DNA of 13,210 nucleotides from Stramenopiles sp. TOSAG23-3 (lineage: Eukaryota; Sar), in contig LT642635.1 of the NCBI GenBank assembly GCA_900128585.1, positions 1-13,210 of the forward strand. The letters run 5' to 3'. The position numbers were made by a program, and so were the translations under genes. The notes below the pieces were generated by a model that was not told the origin of the DNA, ran no database searches, and saw only the letters and a list, made by a program, of their open reading frames with translations. This document shows positions 1-5,837 of the stretch, one piece after another; positions within the stretch are counted from its first letter, which is position 1; every line of letters starts with the position of its first letter.

Positions 1-64
<64 letters not shown>

Positions 65-130
65 AACCAAAGAAAGAAAGAAAGAAACTAACAAAGAAAG
101 AAAGAAAGAAAGAAAGAAACCAAAGAAAAA
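1..130. repeat. compound AAAG tetranucleotide microsatellite
   Basis: A near-perfect AAAG/GAAA tetranucleotide array runs from the window edge to about position 66, then continues in blocks separated by short interruptions (CC at 67-68, CTAAC near 88-92, CC near 120-121). The array is cut by the start of the window, so its full length is unknown. It lies upstream of the carrier gene with no gene between. One strand is all purine, so it could adopt triplex structure and is likely to vary in length between isolates. Confidence 0.95.
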
Positions 131-543
131 TTATTATTAAAGTTGGAATACTCCCCCCTACTACCGGTATTATATAGTTAGTCTATGTAATAAAAAATAA
201 AAAATAAAATGATGATATCATTTTTTTTTAATATAATTAGCATTCGCTGCTGTCCAAATAAAATGAGCTGAAATATTCATTATTACACCACACAGTATAG
301 GGGAAAAAAAGAAGAACAACAAACACTTCTTCTTCTTCTTTTTTTTTTTTTTGTATAAAAAAATAGTTTTCGCCACCAACCACAATCATCAACAAAAAAA
401 AGAGAGAGAAAAAATCCAACAACAAGAACACATCATCATAACGAACGAATCAACTTGAAGTTGTTTCATACATATATATTTGAACCGACTATTTATTAAT
501 CGTCTTCTAGTAGTAATTACGAGAGTGGAATTGAATATATATA

Positions 544-557
544 TGTATGTACATACA
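544..557. repeat. 14-bp perfect palindrome
   Basis: TGTATGTACATACA equals its own reverse complement with no spacer. It lies 229 bp upstream of the carrier start codon, directly after an AT-dinucleotide run. It may be a binding site for a dimeric transcription factor, or chance in a low-complexity region. Confidence 0.5.
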
Positions 558-726
558 GTAGGAAAAGAGGAAGAAGGAAACGGAAAAAGGGAAGGAACAG
601 ATCAAGCTGCTTAGATTCGGTCAGTTTTCTTCTATTATTTGATCGGTTTTGTTTGTACAGTTAGTTGATTTCTTCGTTTCTTCGGTCGGGTGGGGTGAGT
701 TGTATACTAGAGGGGTGTTTTCAGTG

Positions 727-747
727 ATGGAGTGCATGAGTTCGTAG
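727..747 (+). promoter_or_regulatory. possible 6-codon upstream ORF before the carrier gene
   Basis: ATG at 727 opens a six-codon frame (MECMSS) that ends with TAG at 745-747, 38 nt before the carrier ATG. It also contains a second in-frame ATG at 736. If the mRNA starts upstream of 727, this would be a minimal uORF able to reduce or condition carrier translation. The transcription start is not known, so this is a positional observation only. Confidence 0.25.
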
Positions 748-785
748 TTGGCAATTAGAAAAGGACCTCTTCTTTTTTTTTAATC

Positions 786-1940
786 ATGCAGTGGGATACG
801 ATGAAGGACCTGATGGGGGGTATGTGGGGAGGTATTCTTGGGTCGGTCGCTGGTCAGCCCACGGACACCGTTAGAATTCGTATGCAGACGCTCTCGTCGA
901 CGTCCCCCCTGTACTCGTCCAACATGGACTGTGTCAGACAAATTTTGAAGCACGAAGGTCCGAGAGGTTTCATGAAAGGCCTCCTTCCGCCACTGCTTGG
1001 CAGCATACCCATAAATGCTGTCGTTTTTCCGGCACAGACCACTGTTCTAAGGCTTTGCAATGCCGCGAACAGTAACGAAATAGACGATGTTGATGACTTT
1101 TCGAGCACCTTGATGAACGGCTTCGCAGGGGCCGTGGCCGGCGCCGTGCAGAGCCCGTTGGCCTCGGTCACGGAGCTGGTCAAGATTCAGTTGCAGACCG
1201 ATCGGAGCAGCAGTGGGAGCAAGAATACCATGATCGGTATGACTCGAAAGATTGCTCGGGAGTACGGTTTTGGCACCTCTGGCCTGCTGCGAGGCGTAGG
1301 GATCACCTTAGGACGGGATCTTCCTGGGTTCGCGTCTTACTTTTTCGTGTACGATTTGTGCCAAAAAGAACTGCTGCACTTTCGGGAAGTATGGTTGGAA
1401 CTGATCGCCTCGACCGATCGGAGAGAGGGGCGGGGGGCGGGGACCGGCAGGACCGTGAAACGTCCTGTAAAGGATGGACAACCAAATCAAGTGACAGGCT
1501 ATCCGTCCGAGGCTCCGCCGGGGTGGTACGACTCCCAAGGGGCTGACTTTCAACAGTTTCATAAAATTGAGACGCACGAAACGCAAATGTACGACAACGT
1601 GTCGTGCTTGGTTAGTGGCGGGCTGGCAGGGGTAGTATCGTGGCTTATTACAATGCCAATAGACGTTCTGAAAACCACCGTCCAAGCCCAGTTATCGTTA
1701 GACTCAGACGGGAGTGCGGGAAAGAAGACGGCGCAGCCCCCCTCCATAGTATCAATTGCCAAGAGAGGCTTTGAAATGGATGGGTACAACTATTTTTTCC
1801 GCGGCGTAAAGCCTACGTTAATGAGGGCCTTCATCGTCAACGCCGCTGTTTTCTTTGGGTACAACCAAGCAAAGAGACATTTGAAAATTTTTGATCATAA
1901 CTTTGAAGATGACGATGTGAAAGATTTTTGGTCGCCTTAG
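786..1940 (+). CDS. mitochondrial carrier family protein, carnitine/acylcarnitine-ornithine (SLC25A15/20/29) type
   Basis: This 384-aa protein has the three-fold structure of the mitochondrial carrier (SLC25) family: six inner-membrane helices exchanging metabolites between cytosol and matrix. Signature 1 is P25-T-D27-T-V-R30, followed by IRMQT; signature 3 is P291-I-D293-V-L-K296. Signature 2 is altered (residues 123-133, SPLASVTELVK), with Val where the kink proline is expected. The matrix motif ending in R/K-G follows each repeat (EG...FMKG 57-65, GLLRG 166-170, DG...FFRG 332-340). Helix 4 carries R177-D178-x-P180 and helix 6 carries R347-A-F-x-x-N-A, a contact-site pattern known from carnitine/acylcarnitine and ornithine/basic-amino-acid carriers, so that substrate class is the best inference. 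About 70 residues (198-268), rich in Gly, Arg and Pro, fill the helix 4-5 loop, which is usually short and faces the intermembrane space. There is no N-terminal presequence, as is usual for the family. The ATG at 786 sits directly before helix 1. Confidence 0.9.
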   Translation: MQWDTMKDLMGGMWGGILGSVAGQPTDTVRIRMQTLSSTSPLYSSNMDCVRQILKHEGPRGFMKGLLPPLLGSIPINAVVFPAQTTVLRLCNAANSNEIDDVDDFSSTLMNGFAGAVAGAVQSPLASVTELVKIQLQTDRSSSGSKNTMIGMTRKIAREYGFGTSGLLRGVGITLGRDLPGFASYFFVYDLCQKELLHFREVWLELIASTDRREGRGAGTGRTVKRPVKDGQPNQVTGYPSEAPPGWYDSQGADFQQFHKIETHETQMYDNVSCLVSGGLAGVVSWLITMPIDVLKTTVQAQLSLDSDGSAGKKTAQPPSIVSIAKRGFEMDGYNYFFRGVKPTLMRAFIVNAAVFFGYNQAKRHLKIFDHNFEDDDVKDFWSP

Positions 1941-2434
1941 AATACACGATGTGCGTGCAAAACACCATCCCAAACCATAGAAACCAAACGCATCACACAT
2001 CCATTCATTCATAATTAATTTTACTTTTTTGTTTTAAGAATACTTTGTTTAACGACGTGGTACCGGTACAAAACAATTAATTTTTTTTTAATTTGTTTGA
2101 AAAAACCGAAGGAAAAAAAAAGGAACTCTCCTCCTCCTCCTACTATAAATTTTTACAGCAGCAGCACACCGGTGTGCTGCTGCTCCACCTCTACCGACCA
2201 TCCAACCAATAATAATAATACATTTTATTTATATCTACTACAAAACACGATCAAAACCCGTGTGTGTCATTTAAGCTAAGCTTTTGTTTTAAAGTGAATT
2301 GAAATAGAAACAACGGGAAACAATGTGCGTAGTACTCTGCGTTTATAATTTCAATTCTTTCTGTACTCAATTTTTGCCTCTCGTGTCTGATTACTCTTAC
2401 GAAAATAGAGAGAAAGAAGAATTGAAAAAAACAG
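1941..2434. other. intergenic gap between carrier and CD2BP2-like gene
   Basis: This 494-bp AT-rich gap between two same-strand genes must hold the carrier's 3' UTR and the promoter of the next gene. It contains the palindrome GTACCGGTAC (2060-2069), poly-T and poly-A tracts, CTC/CCT repeats near 2127-2140, a TATA-like TATAAAT at 2144-2150, a 28-bp perfect palindrome (2157-2184) and an AAT repeat near 2208-2220. No credible gene is present; the open frame at 2097-2279 has no ATG and is low-complexity. Confidence 0.6.
2157..2184. repeat. 28-bp perfect spacerless palindrome
   Basis: AGCAGCAGCACACC is followed immediately by its exact reverse complement, giving a 14-bp arm on each side with no spacer. 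Pairing stops at both ends (2156 C, 2185 C). In DNA it could extrude as a cruciform; in RNA it would fold into a GC-rich hairpin of about 12 bp with a small loop. It lies 217 bp after the carrier stop and 250 bp before the next start codon. A mRNA 3'-end structure or a dimeric protein site are both possible. Confidence 0.9.
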
Positions 2435-2472
2435 ATGAGCAAGCGAACGGCCGTCGAGGCGGGACTCAGTGA
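2323..2472 (+). promoter_or_regulatory. possible overlapping upstream ORF of the CD2BP2-like gene
   Basis: ATG at 2323 opens a 49-codon frame, in a different frame from the main gene, that runs across the main ATG at 2435 and stops at TGA 2470-2472. If the mRNA began before 2323 this ATG would compete with the main start. The simpler reading is that transcription begins between 2325 and 2434. The frame has no recognisable protein character. Confidence 0.2.
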
Positions 2473-3193
2473 CTTGCCAAATACCAAGTTGAAAAAGACT
2501 GAAGAAGAAGGAGACGCTTCGTTTCGAAACGATTTGGACGAGTTGGAAAATGATTTAGAAGAAGACGGCGATAATATGGACGAGGTAGAAGTAAGCGTAG
2601 AGGATGCGAAAGACGTGACCAAGGCTGAAAAGGACGGGTTGATGTACGGGGGGGGTGAAAAGAGCGAGGGACAGTTCACGGCCTTCAACCTAAACGAAGA
2701 AAGGCGCCTGGGCAACTATGGCCAAGACGGAAGCTTCACGTGGACACGAAGGAACATTGAGGATGACACGCACGCCGAGGATGCATGGCTACAAGGGAAC
2801 GAAGCGCTGTCAAAGGAAAAATTAGTCGCGATTGAGGAAAGGAAGAATCAAATTGATGGAAAGAAAATGGAGTTTAACAAAGTCTCCACGCTTCGGATTG
2901 TGGAAAAGCACTTGCTGCCGGGGGAAAGCGTCGACGCCGCGCTGAGGAGATTGGCGAAAAGTTCAGGACACAATGTAAATAAGAAGCCAAAGAAGAAGTC
3001 TTGGCGGGATCGCAAGAAGAAGGCTGGCGCTTCCAGCAATGCTGGGAAAACAAAGAGCGCTGCGTCTGGGAACAAAGGGGGCCCATTTTTGGACCTGACT
3101 GGGGCCGTCACCCAGCTGCTGGTAGACGGGGAAATGGCAAGCATCTATTCCATGACCAAGGACGACATTGGGCGTGCAATCATTCTGAGCTAG
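2435..3193 (+). CDS. CD2BP2/LIN1 (Snu40)-like U5 snRNP protein lacking a GYF domain
   Basis: This 252-aa acidic-then-basic protein resembles the conserved core of CD2BP2 (U5-52K) and fungal LIN1/Snu40, which bind the U5 snRNP protein Prp6 and take part in tri-snRNP assembly in the nucleus. Recognisable blocks are an acidic N-terminus (25-60), FTAFNLNEER (81-90) followed by a G-x-x-x-x-D-G-S-F-T-W segment, the AEDAWL block (114-119) matching the family's I-R-D-x-W-L element, LLPGESVDAALRRL (160-173), a lysine-rich linker (183-197), and a C-terminal helix-rich block (218-247) equivalent to the family segment just before the GYF domain. The frame ends there. Family members are usually about 340 aa and end in a ~60-residue GYF domain that binds proline-rich ligands; it is absent, and only 131 bp separate this stop from the next, convergent gene. 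The ATG at 2435 is the first in frame after AT-rich leader DNA. Family call moderately firm; exact role inferred. Confidence 0.75.
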   Translation: MSKRTAVEAGLSDLPNTKLKKTEEEGDASFRNDLDELENDLEEDGDNMDEVEVSVEDAKDVTKAEKDGLMYGGGEKSEGQFTAFNLNEERRLGNYGQDGSFTWTRRNIEDDTHAEDAWLQGNEALSKEKLVAIEERKNQIDGKKMEFNKVSTLRIVEKHLLPGESVDAALRRLAKSSGHNVNKKPKKKSWRDRKKKAGASSNAGKTKSAASGNKGGPFLDLTGAVTQLLVDGEMASIYSMTKDDIGRAIILS

Positions 3194-3324
3194 TAAATCT
3201 TAGTACAAAGTATTAAGAATACGGTATACATGGTATTTGGCTGTGCGTTTGTATTTATTTTACTTGACTGCCTGTACTCTGATGGTCCGCTCTCCCTAAG
3301 TTCTTAATTCTTACTTCGTGAGAA
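3194..3324. terminator. shared 3' region of two convergent genes
   Basis: Only 131 bp separate the stop of the CD2BP2-like gene from the stop of the opposing 523-aa gene, so both mRNAs must end here or overlap. On the minus strand an AATAAA hexamer (complement at 3254-3259) lies about 65-70 nt past the stop of the 523-aa gene and could be its poly(A) signal. No AATAAA was found for the plus-strand gene. Confidence 0.45.
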
Positions 3325-4896
3325 TTACTTCTTTTTCTTGCTGTGGTGGGACATTCTCAAACGGCGCATGTTCTCTTCCGCCTGCTTCACTGCCCGGCGA
3401 GCCTCCTCCGCAACGGCTCTGGACGCGCGGCGCCCGGTCTTGTTTCGCAAGCGTTTCCAGCGCCTTCGATCTTCATCGTTCATCACGAATATATTGCTAA
3501 ATACCATATTGGCCTCCGCAACTGCGACCGCAGTGTCTGCTTCTTGTTTCATGATTTCGAATCGGCGCCCCAGCAGGTACTTGGGATTCCGTCGTACGTC
3601 CTCCCATGCCGTGTCCATTTCCACGAAATTGTTGTTTGCCCGTGTCATCGCCGAAAGGTTGTCTTCTCTCTCTTCTCGAATTTTAGCGCAGCGTTCCACG
3701 AGTTCCAAGTAGCTCACCTGGTCCTTAAATGTACTGTCGTTCAAGGCGTTGTCGACGGACTCGATCTTACGGAAACCATAAATTGGTTTGTCGTGCTCTC
3801 TGCCAATCATGATGCTTGCCGTCGGTGGGGCGCGCTTCTGCTTCTCCGCCTCCAGCATCGCTTGCTCGGCCTGCAACGCTTCCCTGGCTTGCTTTGCCTT
3901 CTCTACCGTTTCCCTGCGAAGGTTGTCCGCCAAAAGTTTTGCGCGATCCTTTGCAGAGAGCTTCAGCTCCTTTAAACGCTCCTTGTGTTGCCTGTAAATC
4001 TCTTTCGACTGCATCTGTTTCGCAGCACGGACCTCCTCGGCCATCAAAAGTTTCACCATTCCCTTGTCCGCCTCGTAGGCCTTTGTAGAAATCTTGTCTG
4101 GAAAATCGACGTTGGCTTGCATGGCCATTTTCTTGTTGTAATCGTCAAAATCATGGGTTGTAATTGTATCGATTTCGGTCGGCGTCAGTGGCCTGCTCCA
4201 AGGCCTTTTCCGTTCGTGCACCGGGCTGTGCGGAACCTCCATTTCTTTCAACAATTCTCGGTTTGACGATCTGTCGTTTTGAAAAAGTTCGTTGAGCATT
4301 GGTCGGAATTGCAAGTGAACAGGCTTCGCTCCCTCAACCTCAGCTCTAGGGGCCGGTGACAGCGCAGCTTTGTAGAACGCGTCTTTCTCGTGATTCCTCT
4401 CCAGCGCATGTTCATACTCGTCCCCCAAAATATCAAGGGACTGTCGCCGAAGCAAATTGGTCGCTCGAAGCGTTCGTTTGCTTTCTATTTTTGGGTCAAA
4501 GTTCCTCCATATGACTTCTGCTTTTTGCCGCGGTAAATACTCCTCTTCTTCGACTTGGTTCGCCTTTCTTTCCTCTTTCAACCTTTGCTCTGTAGAAAAT
4601 TCTTCAAAAGACTTTAAGCGGTTCGTGCTGCTTCGCTTCAAGAGTCGAGCGAATTTCTTTTCTGGCGACACTTTTTTTTTCTTGCCCTTTTCCTTTCCCT
4701 GTCTATGTTTTTCCTTTTTCGACGTCGCCGACTTGCCGTCTGGCCTCGCCGAGGGGCTCACTACAGTATGCCACCCTCCATCCCGCTCCCTGTGCCTCAT
4801 GTACCCTTGCCTGTCTACGGTTTTCTTGCGCAGCAGCCTCGTTCGATTCACAGGCGATCCCGTCCACGGATCATTGTCTATTTCATCAACCTCCAT
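3325..4896 (-). CDS. basic coiled-coil protein of unknown family (523 aa)
   Basis: I do not recognise this protein. It is a highly charged, mostly helical 523-aa protein with no signal peptide, membrane segment or enzymatic motif. The N-terminus includes a WTGSP segment and a basic, Lys-rich stretch (51-90, with KGKKKK at 70-75). A region rich in E/K/R follows (95-165), including an IQ-like L-L-R-R-Q-S-L patch at 148-154. A Pro-containing stretch (175-245, with several SP/TP sites: SPAP, HSPVH, LTPT) comes next. A long coiled coil extends over about 280-353 (A-E-E-V-R-A-A-K then repeated KERLKEL and REALQAEQAMLEAEKQ). Then comes a less charged block (356-400: SIMIGREHDKPIYGFRK) which looks like the most conserved or folded part. 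A second helical, Arg/Ala-rich C-terminus (470-515) ends in HHSKKKK. The lysine runs could be nuclear or nucleolar signals. It is divergent from the 1782-aa gene and convergent with the CD2BP2-like gene. The ATG at 4894-4896 is the first in frame. Confidence 0.8.
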   Translation of the reverse strand: MEVDEIDNDPWTGSPVNRTRLLRKKTVDRQGYMRHRERDGGWHTVVSPSARPDGKSATSKKEKHRQGKEKGKKKKVSPEKKFARLLKRSSTNRLKSFEEFSTEQRLKEERKANQVEEEEYLPRQKAEVIWRNFDPKIESKRTLRATNLLRRQSLDILGDEYEHALERNHEKDAFYKAALSPAPRAEVEGAKPVHLQFRPMLNELFQNDRSSNRELLKEMEVPHSPVHERKRPWSRPLTPTEIDTITTHDFDDYNKKMAMQANVDFPDKISTKAYEADKGMVKLLMAEEVRAAKQMQSKEIYRQHKERLKELKLSAKDRAKLLADNLRRETVEKAKQAREALQAEQAMLEAEKQKRAPPTASIMIGREHDKPIYGFRKIESVDNALNDSTFKDQVSYLELVERCAKIREEREDNLSAMTRANNNFVEMDTAWEDVRRNPKYLLGRRFEIMKQEADTAVAVAEANMVFSNIFVMNDEDRRRWKRLRNKTGRRASRAVAEEARRAVKQAEENMRRLRMSHHSKKKK

Positions 4897-5837
4897 TCTT
4901 CTATAAAAGTAATAACCCGCCGTCTATTCACAGTGTACCCCCCAGACCCTTCGACGAAGTGTAATGCTTTATATGTCCCTACGAACAATCGCCTGTTCGT
5001 TTGTACGTCAACGGAAGGACACTGCAGCCTCTGTATATTTATATTTATATTATCAATTTTTTAAACACTGATTCGTCAACGTGCATTACACTTTCTTAAA
5101 TAGATTAAAAATAAATCAATCGCAATCGCAATGTGAAAATGTCAAATCGAAATTAGTAAATAGAATTGGCCGTTATTAAGTATTTATTGTTCTTCTCCCT
5201 CCTCTCCTCCTCCAAAACATTTTTTTTTTTTAGTTACAACAGAGTGTAAAAATTAAATAGGTAACATAAAGTATAATAATATGTATTCTTATTTTAATAT
5301 TATAAAAAGTAGAGAATTAATAAAAAAAAGTAAAACTCATTTCGCAAATGTCCGTTTAGAATCTATATTATTAATACCGACTTATCACTGTTCCTGGGTG
5401 CATGTACGTACCTGTACCGTAGTACCAGTATTAACATTATATTACCTCGAAAAATAATAAATAGATTTTAGTTGCAGTTTGTTGTGTTTCAATTCTTCCT
5501 TTGTTGTCGTCTTCTTCTTTCTTCTTCTTCTGTCTATCATCTGACTTCGCACCTTTGTTCTAAAATGAATTATAGTGACAGTAACAGGAGAATAGCAACA
5601 AATAGGGCGTTTTTTCTCCTACTCTATACACTACAACTATTATTATTGTTGTCAGCCAGAAGAAAAAAAGAGTTTATTTTGTTCTTTGCAGTGAGCGTGC
5701 AATTATTGCGTGCCAAAACTTGAGTTGTGTTTAGTGGGGTACTGAAATTATTATGGAAAACCCACCGTTTCAAAAGGTAGTGTTTCTTGCAGGTGTCGTT
5801 AGTTTCACGTTCACCATATCCCAGAGTCCACTTCGGA
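4897..5837. other. AT-rich divergent intergenic region
   Basis: These ~940 bp separate the start codons of two divergent genes and must hold both promoters. The sequence is AT-rich with poly-T, poly-A, ATT and CTT tracts (CTT repeats about 5510-5531) and a cluster of GTAC tetramers near 5404-5424. The only plus-strand ATG frame of note is 5565-5723, a 52-codon frame with a hydrophobic Leu-rich centre. It lies in low-complexity DNA and is not convincing as a gene. No RNA gene or mobile element was recognised. Confidence 0.6.
5565..5723 (+). other. small ORF with Leu-rich hydrophobic segment, doubtful
   Basis: ATG at 5565 begins a 52-codon frame. It has a short polar, positively charged N-terminus (MNYSDSNRRIATNR), a hydrophobic run (AFFLLLYTLQLLLLLS), then a basic RRKK patch and a second hydrophobic stretch. 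The layout resembles a small membrane protein, but the Leu/Phe content follows from the CTT/TTA-rich DNA, and there is no other support. It could also be a uORF in the leader of the 1782-aa gene. Probably chance. Confidence 0.15.

Larger units (their letters stand above)
131..785. other. AT-rich 5' flank of the carrier gene
   Basis: No convincing gene is present. The region is AT-rich and holds a CTT/poly-T pyrimidine run (about 326-352), an AT-dinucleotide stretch near 535-544, a 14-bp perfect palindrome at 544-557 and a purine-rich stretch at 558-600. A reading frame on the minus strand at 237-431 is low-complexity (runs of K, E, F and L from homopolymers) and is not credible. The last ~150 bp presumably hold the carrier promoter and 5' UTR. 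No clear TATA box was identified. Confidence 0.6.

Noticed and set aside
237-431. Minus-strand 64-codon open frame
   Set aside because: It is composed of homopolymer translations (K, E, F, L runs) in AT-rich low-complexity DNA, with no family resemblance.
451-463. Short inverted repeat CAACTTGAAGTTG
   Set aside because: Six-bp arms with a one-base centre are common by chance in a window of this size.
2097-2279. Plus-strand open frame covering the palindrome
   Set aside because: It starts at a TTG, has no ATG, and is low-complexity (PPPP, SSS, CCC, NNNN) reflecting trinucleotide repeats.
2251-2715. 154-codon minus-strand frame opposite the CD2BP2-like gene
   Set aside because: It is a Ser/Phe-rich antisense shadow of a Glu/Lys-rich coding frame; the plus strand has recognisable family motifs.
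3541-3580. TTTCGAATC-like string resembling a tRNA T-loop/B box
   Set aside because: It lies inside the 523-aa coding frame, and no acceptor, D or anticodon stems could be fitted around it.
3338-3975. Long plus-strand frames opposite the 523-aa gene
   Set aside because: They are antisense shadows; they overlap each other in different frames and have no coherent domain pattern, unlike the continuous 523-aa minus-strand frame.
5404-5424. Cluster of GTAC tetramers in non-coding DNA
   Set aside because: A rough count of GTAC over the non-coding DNA is near what base composition would give, so enrichment is not supported.
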